From Pseudopithomyces maydicus (lineage: Eukaryota; Ascomycota; Dothideomycetes; Pleosporales; Didymosphaeriaceae), in contig JANTUC010000006.1 of assembly GCA_026873275.1 (NCBI GenBank), positions 124,001 through 188,000 of the forward strand: a stretch of DNA of 64,000 nt, read 5' to 3'. The translations under genes were made by a program, and so were the position numbers. Below the pieces are notes generated by a model that searched no databases, had not been told where the DNA came from, and saw nothing but the letters and a program-made list of their open reading frames with translations. Below, piece after piece: positions 1 through 12,636 of this stretch. The stretch's first letter is position 1, and each line of letters begins with the position of its first letter.

Positions 1-587
1 GAGCTCGATTGCGCGGGGTTTGAGCCGAAGCTATCCTCTAGCAAACGCGCCCACGCGCGCTTGTACACGCCATACACGCTCCCACCCCCGATACGTTAGC
101 CCCCGCACTTCAACCCCACAGCTGCATCACCACCATCACCGCAAGAGGCACTTGGATACGGGCATCGGACAGTTGTGCACAAATCATGTTTGACGTTGGA
201 TAGGAATGTTCAGTGCAGCAACGGCCCTCACCGCGCGCCTTCAGTCCTCCTCCCATACGCTGTCATGCTGCTGCTATCCATGCTCCCTTTGCTTTCGATC
301 TTTCTTTTGTTTCTTCCACTCCTCCTGAGCTATTACAAACCGTCCCAACCAGCTAACCAGTCAATCAACCAACCCACAAAGCTACAATATATTAACTATG
401 CAGAAGAATGTACGCTCCACGTCGTCCGCCCGACGCGGGCGCCCTCGAGCGCCTGAATTTTATAGCTCCGAGATAGATCGCCACCATGCAGGGGAAAAGC
501 GCCCCCCAAACGCCAAAGCAATGGGTTTTTGCAAAAATCGTGCCGTACAAACACAGTATAAGAAAGTACAAGTGAAAAGCCAAGCGG
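1..587. other. Gene-free left edge, 3' side of SET2
   Basis: I see no supportable coding region here. The short open frames on both strands have no recognisable domain and no introns linking them. The stretch holds pyrimidine-rich patches and lies downstream of the SET2 stop codon, so it probably contains the SET2 3' UTR and the flank of a gene outside the window. Confidence 0.5.
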
Positions 588-3517
588 CTAGCTCTTCCTG
601 CCCGTCGCGAGCACCTGTCTGTGGTATTCAACGTGCTCTTTGGTCGGCGGAGTCGCGAGCTGGGTTGGGCTGCCGAGCCCATCTAACGTCTTTGGTCTGA
701 TCCCGCTCACGCTGTTGTCGCTGGTCGAATGCACCGAGATGGGGTCGTCATCCATGGGCGTGAGTGTGGAGGTTTCTGCGTCGACGGGCATGTCTTCCAT
801 GGGCGGCGGAGGGGTGGGGGCGCTCCTTGGGAGTCTGACCTGAATTTCTTTGGCGACGCCGCTCCACCTTCTTCTTCCCTCTTCCTCTTCAGCTCCCCTC
901 CCAATGAGTTAGTCGGTGACACTTCAGGTACGTTCGAGTCCAACTCCATCGTGCTGCTGAGACGGGTATTCGAACCGAGTTGTGGTGTCTCTGGACTTTC
1001 TGTCTCCACCGACGCTATAATATCTCCATTGGCCGGAGCACCATTTCGTGATGCTTTCTCTTTCTCGCGTTCTTCCTTCTTCTTCAATGCCCTATCCATG
1101 AACTCTTTTACCATATTTTTGACCGTCTTTTCATGCTTTGCGCTGATCGGAGCTGTCGGATCTTTCACCCGACCTGCCTTGAAGTCTCCACGCACCAGCT
1201 TCTTAGTGACTTCTTTCGATAACCTCTTGATGTCGTCTTTGGGCAAGCTCTTGCTATATCGGGACGTTGTTGCCATGACGTGTTTTGAGAGCTATTCTCG
1301 TTAGAGCGTACAGCCAGCAGAATGGATCAAACTTACTGTGCCTTCATACAACTTCTCCTTCTTCTCTTGAGGTATCTTGAGCCATTTCTCACTTTTCGCT
1401 GCCGCATTGACCTCCAACCCACCTTCATCCAGCGCCGAGGCTCGTGGCGTCGAAGTTGCTGACCCCCGCTGACCGGACCTCACCTCGGCACTAGCCCTGG
1501 CAATGATGTCCTGGAGGGATGGGGGCTCCTTCTTGGGTTGTTGAGCCGGTTGAGATTGCTGCGGAGCCGGCTGTGTCGGCCTTGTCCACTGTGTTTCGTT
1601 ATTCTTGGTATAGTAGTAAACGGTGCCGTTCGCATCCTTCGCCTGGAACCAACCCATGGGAAGAGCATTGAACGGACGCGGCGGCCGAATGTTTGGACGG
1701 GGAGGAGCATGAGCCATTGCCGATGGGCCTTTGGGAGCATTGAACCCTCGAGGAGCTGCGGGCGCACCGGTTGGCACCTTCAGCTCTGGAGAGTTCGACC
1801 GAGACCGGGAGCGTTGTCGACCCCTTTCGCGACGTTCAAAATGAGGTTCGCTTACACGAGTATTGGGCTTCATGCGCGGTATGCGATAGCCCAGCTCAAG
1901 CTTACTCCATTCGTTCAGTAGGTCGTTCATAGACTCAACCACACGGTTGTCTTCGCACTCGCTGCGTAGAGTCTTGACAACTTCCTCGATCTTTGAGTCT
2001 TCAATCTTATTTCGAGTAAGCCGTGGCAGTCCATGTAGGATGTCTAGAACCTGCAGCAGGACATTGGGGTCCTCTTTCCAGGTGACGAGGGTAGTCTTGA
2101 GAATCTCGTAGCCGTGCATTCGAATTACACGGTGGCCAACTTCCTTATCGTCCTTGCTCTGCTGGATTCGGTCGAGAAGCTTCACAGCGATCCACTTCTC
2201 CGTACATTGCCGAAGGGCAGCCATGACCTTGGTGACGCCACGGGGATCTAGGGACTTGGGTTTGAGGTCGTTGACGTATTCTTCGTCATCCTCGCTAGCC
2301 TTCTTCTTCCGAGGCTTCTTCGCGACGGCTGTTTCCCAGCCATCGCCATCGTCAATTCCAAGAGCTTCTATGGTCGCATGCGATAACTTGGTGGCGTTGT
2401 CGGTTTGCGTCTTTCCGCCTATGAATCCGGTGCAATTGGGCTCGCCGCAGTAACAGGGTTGCGGGTCTGCACCGTAACGATCAACGTTGTAGTTGAACAC
2501 CAACTCTTCGCCGGCTTGAATCTTGCGCTCGGCGAAGATGCCCATGCGGAGCTTATCACCTATAACCCATTTGTCGACAAAGCAATTGGGGTTACATGAG
2601 TGATTGCAGAAACGGCCGAGGTTGCCCTTCTTGGTAGCGTCCACAAATTCTCCTTTGGTGAGCGACATGAAATAGAAGTGCTTGATTCCTTCCTCGTCAT
2701 ACTGCAGCATGCGACGACGGAATGCTTTTTCTTCAATGACTTCGCCAATATACTCAAAGACGAAATCTCCTGGCTTCAGGTCCCTGTTAGTACGCAGTCC
2801 GTATCCCTTTTTCTCAGTCTTGATGACGGTCACGTTGGCGTACTCTCTTCGCTGGAAGCGCTGGTTTTGGCAGTCACGACCACACCCACAGTCGCCCACG
2901 CACTCCATTTTGGTAGCGCGGTTGATGCAGTCCGAATCATCACCACATGCATTGTTGACTCGGTCTTTGGGGTCTGTGTGTTGTGTCAGCAGGCGCAATG
3001 CGCGGGCGATGCATCTCTTGGTGATGGGGTTGGCAGCTTACCCCACTCCTCGGGACAGTCGCACTCCAAGGCATGTTCGGTCGTGCCGATGTGCTTGTTG
3101 GCGTACGTGCACTTTGTGAGAACGTCAAAGCTGGAGACGGCCTCCTGGGTGGCATCGGGCAGATCGAGGTAGAGCGGCGGCGGGCGGGAGAGGATTTTTG
3201 CGAGGCGGTGCGCGACAGCTTGGGTGCTTTGCCGGGCTCCATCTTCAGTGTGATTTCGCCACCCAGCATTTCTTCATGCGCATCTGTGCGGGGTGTGGAA
3301 GCGTCCGAGGGGAGTTGTTTCGCGGGAGACTGCGATTTGGAGCGAGACTTGACGCGAGCAGACATGTGGACGGGGGTGGGCGTGCGGCTGTCGTCCTCCA
3401 CCTTCACCTGGGCGGTGGCCTGCGCGCCTTCCCCGAGGGAGACGCGCCTTCCTCCAACTTCATGCCTCGCAGCTCAGGCCCCAACTCTGCTGTTTTGTCG
3501 ACATGGCGGTCCGACAT
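588..3517 (-). CDS. SET2: Histone H3 lysine-36 methyltransferase Set2 (three apparent frameshifts)
   Basis: Set2 methylates H3K36 co-transcriptionally in the nucleus, bound to elongating RNA polymerase II. In order along the protein: an AWS Cys cluster (CGDDSDCINRATKMECVGDC), a SET core with GYGLRTNRDLKPGDF and the RFCNHSCNPNC motif, a post-SET CYCGEPNC, a WW domain (GWFQAKDANGTVYYY), and a C-terminal SRI domain (KSLPKDDIKRLSKEVTKKLV) that binds the phosphorylated polymerase tail. Exons are 3042-3517, 1337-2973 and 588-1291, with introns 2974-3041 and 1292-1336 (GTAAGC and GTAAGT donors). The start ATG at 3517 was chosen because it opens the acidic N-terminal region that runs into the family's usual sequence. 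The raw frame breaks at C-run 3431-3434, T-run 3195-3199 and G-run 816-820. One added base in each gives a 939-residue protein of normal Set2 architecture. An in-frame ATG at 3365 is an alternative start. Confidence 0.93.
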
Positions 3518-6500
3518 GATGGATGAAGGGCGCGGCAGGTATGCGCGCGCAAGTCGAGCGTGTGCGGGACAGGAGTCTCGAGGAGCTTGAGCACGCTAAG
3601 AAGGTCCGGGTGCTGCTACGCGGCGACATTCATGGCCCTCCTCCACCAGATAGACCCTCCAGCAGCACGAGCGACGAGGCGACAGGGTTTCCTCCAAATC
3701 GTATTGCCGCGAAACAGGAAGACGTGTCTCTCGTTTTGGAACCCTTGCGACAGGGAGGCAAATCTTTGCAGATACGCTCCACGGGGTAAACGTCACGCGC
3801 TATGGGCCTCCCAGCTACCGGACAGACGGCCGGTACGGAGAGAGTAGAGTCGAGTAAGTGCGCAGGCAGCGAAGGCTGGAAGGGTACTGAGAGGGGTCTG
3901 CCTTCGACATAGATGGTTCAGGATGGGACGCGGATGGGTTGGGCGCGGTCAGAGCGCGATGCGATCGTGGGGGTCGCCGTGGCGTGCGATTTTGGTCGGG
4001 AGGGAATCTACGAGCAAGGTTAGGTGTTCCGAGGGGTTGCACACAGAGGATGGACCTCTGGCGCAAGCAAAGGTTGGAGTAGGCTTGCGGAAGTGCTGCC
4101 ATGCTCCCGAGGTCGGCTATCTGCTGCTAGGCTGGCGCCGATGGGCATAGCCTTGGCCGTGGCTGCGAACACCCCATGTACGTACACATAGACAATGGCG
4201 GAACAGCCATCAAGTCACTCTGAGCATTGGAAAACATGCAGCAGGGTCGAAGGATATTGTGATTTCTTTGTCGACTAACGTGCATGTCCCGAGGTTCGCT
4301 CGATGTGTTCACAGATATCCTCGGGGGTCCGACGATCAGGAATAAAAGAGAGCTTGTCACTTGTCAGCAGAGGGCGATGGTGGTACAGCTGCTACACAGC
4401 TTGCACCACCGTCCAGTCACAGAGCCCAGCCATCATGTTCTCCCTCCAGGCCTGTTCTGTTGATTTGCAAGCTTGGTGGCGTCATGCCTCTTTGGATATA
4501 TGATCCGCTTTCGTACGCATCGACCAAAGCGGCCATGGACTAGAATTACGTATATATATCATCAGGCATATCGTATGCTTTCGAAGGGCCAATACATGGA
4601 GCCCATCTCCACGGCCAAGCTGTTGGATGATTACTTTGGTAGCAAAGTCGTAGTGCCCAGTTTGCTAGTATGCCAATTTGCCAGCAACAATCTACTAGGG
4701 CAGTGAAGTGGCAGCCCACATGTTGCATGATGCTCCTCCATCTTGAGACGGTGCAAGGAAGAAGCAGTCGGTGAAAATGCCCTTTTCGCAACAAAATATG
4801 CTCAACAATGTCCCAAGGTTCCCGAGGTCCCGAGGCTCAAGAGCCATATTGCTACTACCGGTAACTTGATGGCGGCCCACGTTTGAGGAAGGTGCAACGT
4901 ACGACGGCGAGGAAGGCGTGCCTCAACGACAATGCGCTCTCCTTGGACACGCGTTGGTCCACCTCGTCCAGGGCCCCGTTGCCCAGTTGCCCAGTTGCCC
5001 AGTTGCCCAGGTGCTCTTGTCTTGGTCCTCGATCCTCTCCGTGGCCGTGCCTGCTGAGAGACTGTGCTGTGTTTGGTAACATATGACACTTGCCCTATGT
5101 GTCTGTTCTGACTTCTTGCCCAGGTGGCCTCCAGCAACATTGGAGCCTCCTTCACACGCACAGGGCGCAAGTCCGCCCTCACACGTACCTGTTTACGTGA
5201 TCCTTCATCTCAGATTGCACCGCACCGCACCGCACGCCCGGGTATTGAAGTGAGATCCTCCTCGCCCGCCATGGCAGACTCAGCCTTCCTCGCCGTCGGC
5301 TCGGACTGCAAGCATGAGGCCCATCGATATATACATGTCCCGGCTGGTAGCGAGGATATCCACGTACAACCGGCCAGACACGAGCCGAAACGAATCGATA
5401 CAGCATCGACTTTAGCCAACTTCCGCATCGAGACAGCTTCAAGGCGGCCGCCAAGGGGGCCCGTTCCAGTTGGGAGAGCAGGCAGAGTTTTGCTCGTCTG
5501 TGGTGGTGAAGGGCCCGGGATGGCGGTCAGGCCATCCCCCTTTGGCACCACTCACACAGTGTCAAGATCGGAGGGCGTTCCGCAGATGGTGACGTTTAAC
5601 GTCAAACGATGCTGGCTTCTCACCGACGGCTTGGCCGCTAGTCAACCTGTAACAATAGTGCAATACATCGCTTATGCTTCCCGCCTGCAGCTACTGTACC
5701 GGCAACGGCGACTCGAACCAACTCAACGCTCCGACGATGGACATCAGGGGTGGTACAGGCCACGGATGAGGTAATGGGCTCCCTGCCACGGGCACACGCC
5801 ACGGCCACAGGCTACGAGCACACAGTCGCGGTGAATCGTGCAACGGGCAGCCATTTGCATCTTCCAACGCGAGCAGGTTCATTGGTGCTACGTGGCAGCG
5901 CGGTGCTGGCCAGCGCATCGCATGTGGTATAAAGCACGGTACGGCCCGGCCGCTGGAGCAGAGACTCGAGCGTGCTCAGGTCCCTCTGCGGACAACAGCG
6001 ACCTGACGCGACCTGACCTTGCAAGAACGGCGGCGCAGGCCATCGCCGTGCAGGCCATCGCCGTGCATTCCGCTCCCCGTGGGATCACGGCCACCTGTGC
6101 GCTGCTGCTGCTCGGCGGACCCAGCAGCCCTCTCTCCACGCCGCCTGCCCTCGCCCTCTTGTTTCTGGCGGCCTGACTGATGAGCGTTGCAGTGTACGCA
6201 TACAGAGCTGCAGGCGCGCCTCGGTGCAGCAGCGCGATGGCTCCAAAGAGCGGCCGTGTGCGCTCTGTATCAGGCCTTTCCTGGTGTTACAGCCATGCCA
6301 GGGTCTGCGCGTCCACGCCATTGGCCCTGGAGCGCACCTGTTCTCCCGCTGCCCTCCTTGTGGCGCCGCACCCCTCGACGAACCACCCTCGCAACACTGG
6401 AAACGCGAACGGCGGAGCCGGGTGGAGCACGCTTGCTGCACCTGGGCGCGCGCTGCAGCGGCTTCGGGCTGCGAGCGGCAGAAGGTCACTCGAAGTTTAT

Positions 6501-6919
6501 CGCCAAATTGCGCTCCTGCAAGTCATCAGCCAGGATAATCGGAGCTGCATTAGACTAACTCTCTATAACCCGCGTCTCCAGTGTGTCCCTAATTTTACAG
6601 CTGTGGCCGTTTCTCTCCTCCTAGTGACCAGCCTCATGGTTCTCTTTTGACACGCTCTGCCAACCGGCATGAGGTCTGCTTGATGACTTTCCGTTTTGTC
6701 ACCTTCGTTTGATGCTCTCTTCTTACTCTCGTTGTTGTTCCCCCTCCCTCCTCGTCTGCCGCCGCGACGAGGTACGGTTCTCTTACCGCGCGCCTCTGCG
6801 CCTACTTTACTTACTGCCTGCGAATCCCTCTTTCCTCAATTCGTCTGGTTGCATGTGGTCCCAGTCGCGGCGAGTATTTTGTTAACCTCTCCCCTCCCGT
6901 TGCTGGAGCCAGGCACAGC
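3518..6919. other. 3.4 kb intergenic region without a supportable gene
   Basis: Several open frames of up to 216 codons occur on both strands, but they overlap one another, have no domain and show no typical donor/acceptor pairs joining them. Small tandem repeats are present: four copies of TTGCCCAG at 4979-5010 and four of GCACC/CACCG type near 5218-5238. The last 250 bases before 6920 are pyrimidine-rich, as is common in fungal promoters, and presumably belong to the AT-hook gene downstream. A long non-coding RNA cannot be excluded. Confidence 0.5.
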
Positions 6920-8118
6920 ATGGATCCCCACGACCACCCGTGGTCAGAGCACGAGGTATGTGCCGCAATACAAACGCCAGTAGCGCCGCCCAAGAACGCT
7001 GACCAGTCCTGCCAGAGGGTCAACCTACTCGCCGAAATCTTGCTAAAGGCAGGCACTAACCCTTCACGCGTGCTGTTTGGCGCCATTCGAGACTCCGGCA
7101 TCCAGGTTAGGTGGAACGACCTGGTCCTGCCAAATGGTAAGTCGTCGCCGTCGTTGTCGTTGTCGTCCTTGTATATTCTTGCTACACCCTCCCACCATGT
7201 TTGGTAACCCTGACACCTACCACACTCGTTACTCCACTGCCACTCCTGCCACTTCCAGTTTCACCACTCCCAGTCCTACCACTGCCAGTCCCGCCGCTGA
7301 TCCAGCTCACAGGCCGCTCCTTGGGTTCCTGTCACCGAGCCTTCGATGAACTCGCCGGGTCAGCGCCACCAAATGACTACAGGCATCCTGTGCCGCCGCC
7401 CGTCGCGCCCATCATGTATGCGGGTGGCCGCGAGCTATCGCAGAAGCGCCCACATCCCGAATCGTACACGCCTATCCAACCACGGCCGTCGCAACCCACC
7501 TACATGAGCATGACAAACCAACCAGCTTACACCACGACCCTGCCACAGTTGGGGGAGCCCGCAAATAAGAAGAAGCGCGGTCGACCACCCAAAGCAGTCA
7601 CAGAACAGAGGAGGCAGGAGGCACAGGCCAAAGGCGAACCATATCCCCCACCTCGAAAATCACGACCATCAATAACAGCTTCTCAAGCTTCACCAGGGGG
7701 GCCGCTTTCATATGCGCAGACTCCGCCGAGCGCAACCTTACCCGCGCCGACCGGGGCAATGACACCCCAAGGCACGCAACCGGCGGAGCAGCAGAGCGCT
7801 GAATCATCCTCTGGGAAGAAAAAATCCAAGCCAGCACCGCTGGAACTGGGGTCGCCTCCTCGATTTTTCGGGCCTCCCACCTCTGAGCAAAGCCAAAGCC
7901 AAGTATTTTCCAACTTTACGCCAAATTCCGCGCCCTTCTCTTCGTCCCCCAAGAAAATCAGTGAGCCACACATTTCCCACATGCAATACGGAGGCCCTGG
8001 GCCATCACCACGCCAAAGTCTGGGACCCGAGTCGCGAGACGTAAGAATGGAAGGGGTCGAAGAGTCCCAGCCCCGTACAACGACACCGCATTCGTTTAAA
8101 GACACAGTCGGCATCTGA
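6920..8118 (+). CDS. AT-hook DNA-binding protein, fungal conserved hypothetical
   Basis: Three exons (6920-6955, 7016-7136, 7313-8118) give a 320-residue protein. Intron 6956-7015 starts GTATGT and ends CCAG; intron 7137-7312 starts GTAAGT and ends ACAG. The N-terminal ~80 residues look like a small helical, Myb/SANT-like module (HPWSEHE start, LLAEILLKAG, FGAIRDSGIQVRWNDLVLP, RSLGSCHRAFDEL). A clear AT-hook (KKKRGRPPKAV) follows near residue 150, suggesting minor-groove binding to AT-rich DNA in the nucleus. The rest is Pro/Ser/Gln-rich and probably disordered, with basic patches such as GKKKSKP. The ATG at 6920 was chosen because the 12-codon first exon joins in phase to the helical module. 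I do not recognise a named gene; a chromatin or transcription role is inference. Confidence 0.8.
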
Positions 8119-9445
8119 GCGTTCCTTTTGTCACATCAAAAAAGCATTAACGGCGGTATCTGATTTGAAAGCGTTCCGACGACTTTTTCACGCAATCACG
8201 ACGACATTCCATGATACCACTGGATCAATGGAGAGTATGCTGCAATCTTTCACGCGTAGCATGCATTTCACGAAGGTGCATCCACGCAGCCTTTTCCTTT
8301 ACTCCTTTGTCATTTCCACATGCTTTCATTTGGACCCGTTCGATTCCAAGATTCTTCCGCTGCGTTGCACTGCATACATAGCTTCTGACGAAGTTTTGAT
8401 GTCACGGTCGCATATCTGTAATGTTTTATTATTATCTAACGACTTTACGGACACTGTACCAGCTGCTCCATTTCTTCTCCTTTCCGTCACGTGTACGATA
8501 TCTTAGGCTTTTTTCCACGTTGGTTATTTTGTTCGTCTGTTCTGCCCGCCTGCTCGTCAGTCTTTCACGGCCTTGTACAAAAGCACTTTTTAGCCAAATA
8601 TGATAGGACGCGATCACCGTGTACATTGTACTTGCAGGCGAACCCCTCGCACACATTACTCTTCCCAGCCATGCACTCCCAACCATTCCCAGGCCCCGGG
8701 TCGTGTCCCCGTTGCACTCGGTACCTGCACGTCAGCCCATGCCGTCCAGTCAAAGACGGCGGTTCGCACAGCGGAGGCACAGATGGACTGCACGTCGATC
8801 AACATGGCAATGTCTATGTACAGTACATTTGAATAAAAACTTTACGTTGAGGGCACTACGGACAAGCGCTCGACGAGCGAGTGCTGAGTCCGTCCGCCGC
8901 GACTGAACGATGGGAGCCAGCCCAGCCCAGCGCAGCCCAGCGCAGCGAGGGCGGCCCCATGCCGGTGAATTGAGCGCCTCCGTGCACGCCTTCTCGATGC
9001 AGGCACCAGGGGCCAGCCAGCGCTGCCGCTAGCACGCTCCCGGCCACGGCGCACAGCACACACCCCTCGCGTTCAGCACGTATGTATGTACGTCTCAAAC
9101 CAAACCACCTCCCTCGTATGTAAGAAAGTCGTCAAGGGTGTCAAGTCAAGCGCCCTGCGCTGCACCTAAGCGCCTTGTGTGGGTGGGAGGGAGGGAGGGA
9201 GATCTCCGCCCAAGGCCTGCCCTGCCCTGCCCTGCCCTACGGCCCTACGGCCCTGCGAAACACGTTCGTCCAATTCTCCGGGAGCCCCTAGCCTCTGCTC
9301 TAGGCTGGAGCGAGACTACGGTACATACGAGTGGTGCCGGCGAGCGAGCGACTCGACTCGACTCGTCTGGCGACGTGCAGGGCCGCATGCAGAGGGTGCA
9401 GTAGCTGAGCGCTTGCGTGCGGCTCTCCCAGCGATTAGACTATGT

Positions 9446-9484
9446 GGTCTGGTCTGGTCTAGTCTAGTCTAGTCTAGTCTAGTC
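9446..9484. repeat. GTCTG/GTCTA pentanucleotide repeat
   Basis: Two to three GTCTG units pass directly into about six GTCTA units, so the array records a point change that later spread. It is intergenic and next to GT-rich microsatellite. Confidence 0.85.
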
Positions 9485-9600
9485 CATATGTGGGTGTGGG
9501 TGTGTGTGTGTATCTAAATCCAGCGCGTCTGTTTTGTGCGCTTCCGCCTGTCGTGGCGTGGGAGGGGGAGGGGTTCTGAAACGAGGGGATGTAGGTATGT

Positions 9601-9995
9601 ATGCTGGATGGATGGATGGATGGACGTATGTACGTACGTACGTATGTACGTGGAGCTATTTACGTGTGTTTCGTGCCGTGTACATACGTACCTACCTACT
9701 TACGTACGGGGGTTTTTTTCTGGCAGTTTTGTTCGTCGGTGTGCGCTGCAGAAAACATGTATGCGGGCTTGATGGATGCGTGTATGCATGTACGCACGGG
9801 GTTGGCGTCCGGCAGCTAAGTACAGAGGCGAGTTGAGTGAGGGAGAGCTGAGCTGATAGGGTGGGGCGGGGCGATTGGATTGGACGGGAGTCCGGCGGGC
9901 GGATGTATGTATGTACATATTGTATGTGCGTTTGTATGTACGTTTGTATGGGTGGATGGATGGATGTACTTATGTATGTATGTATGTACCTTACC
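9601..9995. repeat. GGAT and GTAC/GTATGT microsatellite cluster
   Basis: Runs of GGAT, then alternating GTAC and GTAT units, appear at 9606-9652 and again at 9902-9990. Similar tetranucleotide runs recur in other intergenic gaps of this window. Confidence 0.8.
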
Positions 9996-12080
9996 CTCCT
10001 TCTTGAGGGCGCTTCTCAGCCAATCGAATTTTTATATAAACACATGGCGCGTTTCGGGCGCACGTTTCGAACGCACGTTTCTTGTGTCGCTTTGCTGTAT
10101 GTACCCAGTACCTATGGTACGGTACTTGTTAGCTGGGTTGGATATGGGTGGGTGAGTGGATGGAATGGATGGTTGGGTGGACGGGTGGACGGGTAAATTA
10201 AGCGAGCGCGTGCGAGAGGCGTGGTGTCGGTTTTGATGTATGTAGAGGGCATGGTGGTGGTACGTACCGTGCGTTGGCATGTATGTGGGTATGTGTGGAT
10301 GGGGAGAGGAGGTAAGGAATAGGTGCAACCGGTGGCTATATGTATTTATGTGTTTATTGAAACACTTCCAATCATTTTATTGCCGGCGCCTGGTCGGTTT
10401 GTATACTGGATATGGTATGCGCAGATGCTTTCGTGCAATTGTATCTAGTTTGCGTGTATGTAGTAATCTACCTTCCCATCCATACGTCCATTCACCGTTC
10501 CAAGCTCGATTACACACCCTGGCTTGGCCTGGCCTGGCTACCCGCAAATAACAAACAAGGATACCTATCCATCAAAGAAAATAGGTATACATATATTGCA
10601 TCCTTCAATAAGCAAATTCTACATTAATTCAGAACCCCCGTCTCCTTCTCCATCCACGTCGTCACCGTCATCGCGCATGTCCGGGGACTTCGCCAAAACC
10701 TCCCCCCTTCCCACTCGCTTCATTTCGCCTCGCCTCGCTCGCCTCCGAAGCGTCACTCAATCAAGCCAAGTCGAATCGAACCATTGGCGCTCGCTCGCTC
10801 GCTCGCTTCGGTGGCGTCCCGCATGTACATACATATGTACCTACGTACGCACGCGCGCAGATCCTCCATGCTTCCATGTGATCTGATTCCAGGTTTTTAA
10901 TCTACATACACTTCTCGCTTCGGGGAGCTAGGCCGGTTGTGCTTTCCGTTGGTACATAAGTGCATGTGTAGCGCAGGGTAGGGCGTAGTATGGTATGTCT
11001 GTATGTACTGCGAGCGGCGGGACTTGTGCTTTTAGATTGATTGGTTGGGTGTTTAATTTAGGGAACGGCGAATGTTGAGATTGGGTCGGGTGTTTGGCGT
11101 GGGAGGAATTAGATCCGGGTACCGGATGAGGAGGGAGAGGGAGAGGGAGAAGAGGATTTGTGGATATCGTGGGGGTGGGGGAGGTTCGTTAGAGGTGATG
11201 GACCGGCATGAACTGCTTTAGGTAAGATACTCATGATGATGGAATTTGTGAAGTTTTAACACTATAGTCGTGGTATGTATTCTTCCCTAGTGCGGGGAAT
11301 GATCAACCATTTATTCATCACCACATACCATTTGCCTATTTATCTATCGATATATATGTTCACGGACTTGCGCGGAGCTCTTGTGCGCAGCACGTCTATG
11401 GAACCACGCGAGTCTTTGCCGAGATAGGCGGGTGGTTGGACATTTCCTTGGCGAGCGTATGTGGTTACTTCCCGAGCATGTGCGAGTAGCGTGTTTGTTT
11501 TCCTTTTTTCTAGAATGTTTTCTTTTGGGCTACGATAAGCGAGGGAAATGGGTGCGTGCCGATTGGCTGGCTGGTTTAATGTTTGGAGACAGGGGGCGGA
11601 GGGTCGGTAAAATAGGGAGAAGAGAGTTTGTTTCTAGTCTAAGGGGAGTGTGGCGATCATGTGTCTGTTCAAATAGCGCTTTAGGAAAGTGAACGGTAGA
11701 AGGGAAAGGAAATATAAATCGGGATGGGGGTTGGGATGGGAGGTTCCTGAGCTGGGAGAGAGGTAATGGTATACATAGGAGTTAGGAAGCTGGTCAATGG
11801 TGAGTGGGTGCTGAATATGAAATCAAGTCTTTTAACTAACGGGCTCTGTGTAGTTATATGTCTCCAGAGTCAATAGCGCGCGTGTAATCTTATTTCCTTG
11901 GCTACCGAAATTGATGTCGGGTGGTCAATTCTTAGGAACAACGAGTGTGATGAGCGTCGGTGAAGAGCAATACATTCACGAGCGCTCTACTCTCCTTTGC
12001 TCATATTAAAAATTGCTACTAATTGACTGTAACGATCACGGTCGGCCCAATGATCATCCAGCAAATATCTTTAAGCACAC

Positions 12081-12175
12081 CATTTTCATACGCCACCTTT
12101 TGACGCTGTTCAGTGGGGAGACAATCTTTTTTACAACCGTTTTTCTACCCAGTCGTCGTCATGTTGACTCGAGAC
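12081..12175 (+). repeat. Dispersed repeat, copy A
   Basis: The core CAGTGGGGAGACAATCTTTT and its left flank CATACGCCAC match, on the opposite strand, the copy at 22979-23068. It also shares a looser block (GGGGAGAC, CTTTTTT, CAACC) with copies near 20.0 and 20.8 kb. Confidence 0.6.
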
Positions 12176-12414
12176 CTTTTCACCATTATACAAAACAAAC
12201 ATTGACTGTAATGTCACATTTGCTTCCATGCTCTAGAACGATTGTAGAAAAAGTCATGCTATCATCACCTGGCTCTGGTATATATATGCATATACACCCA
12301 AAACTGTGTCTTTGGGTACTTTCTGTTCAGCTTACTAAATTATTGCAACGAACGCAATCTCGTAGTCTCACTAACTAATAAACTAAGACTGCTTCACCCT
12401 CCTCTGCATACAGC

Positions 12415-12636
12415 ATGTGCTACCGAGTGTACCGTTATTTCGAATGCAACCATTATATCTCCTACAAACGTCGATGTGGTGCTTACCATACATGGGGAAA
12501 AGAATTCTGCATATCAGGCGCGCAGCTAATTCCTACAAATGGACCCCGTATGGCGAGGCAATGTCGGGCTTGTATATCGAATCACAGACCGGTAGACGAG
12601 GGGTATAGTGACGGCGAGGAAAGGTGGAGACGATAA
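12415..12636 (+). CDS. Small Cys-rich protein, unknown
   Basis: A 73-codon open frame beginning MCYRVYRYFECNHY. Six cysteines (residues 2, 11, 21, 32, 50, 53) plus His/Tyr residues, ending in the pair CRAC, resemble the short zinc-binding-looking proteins that are common and mostly unannotated in ascomycetes. There is no signal peptide, so it would be intracellular. Its C-terminus is acidic and Arg-rich. It sits alone in a large intergenic region with a copy of the dispersed repeat 240 bases upstream. Only the ATG start, the even cysteine spacing and the lack of low complexity support it, so it could still be a chance frame. Confidence 0.45.
   Translation: MCYRVYRYFECNHYISYKRRCGAYHTWGKEFCISGAQLIPTNGPRMARQCRACISNHRPVDEGYSDGEERWRR

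Larger units (their letters stand above)
8119..12414. other. 4.3 kb repeat-rich intergenic region
   Basis: No gene is supported. Simple repeats are dense: CCTGC and CCCTACGG units at 9220-9255, GTCTG then GTCTA units at 9446-9484, GGGTGT at 9487-9510, GGAT and GTAC/GTATGT at 9606-9652, 9902-9995 and 10825-10850, and GCTC at 10790-10808. Open frames here are made of these repeats, which explains their Tyr/Val/Cys-rich translations. The right part (about 10.9-12.4 kb) is less repetitive and more AT-rich, and holds one copy of the dispersed repeat at 12081-12175. Confidence 0.6.

Noticed and set aside
588..3517. SET2 as a pseudogene
   Set aside because: All domains, including catalytic residues, are intact and the three breaks lie in homopolymer runs of the kind seen in ten other genes here.
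5124..5774. 216-codon plus-strand open frame
   Set aside because: It has no recognisable domain, overlaps equally long frames on the other strand and has no supporting introns.
9504..10328. Tyr/Val/Cys-rich open frames of about 100 codons on both strands
   Set aside because: They are translations of GTAC/GTATGT/GGAT microsatellites and appear in several frames at once.
12013..12378. 121-codon plus-strand open frame before the small Cys-rich ORF
   Set aside because: It runs through dispersed-repeat copy A and has no domain or conserved pattern.
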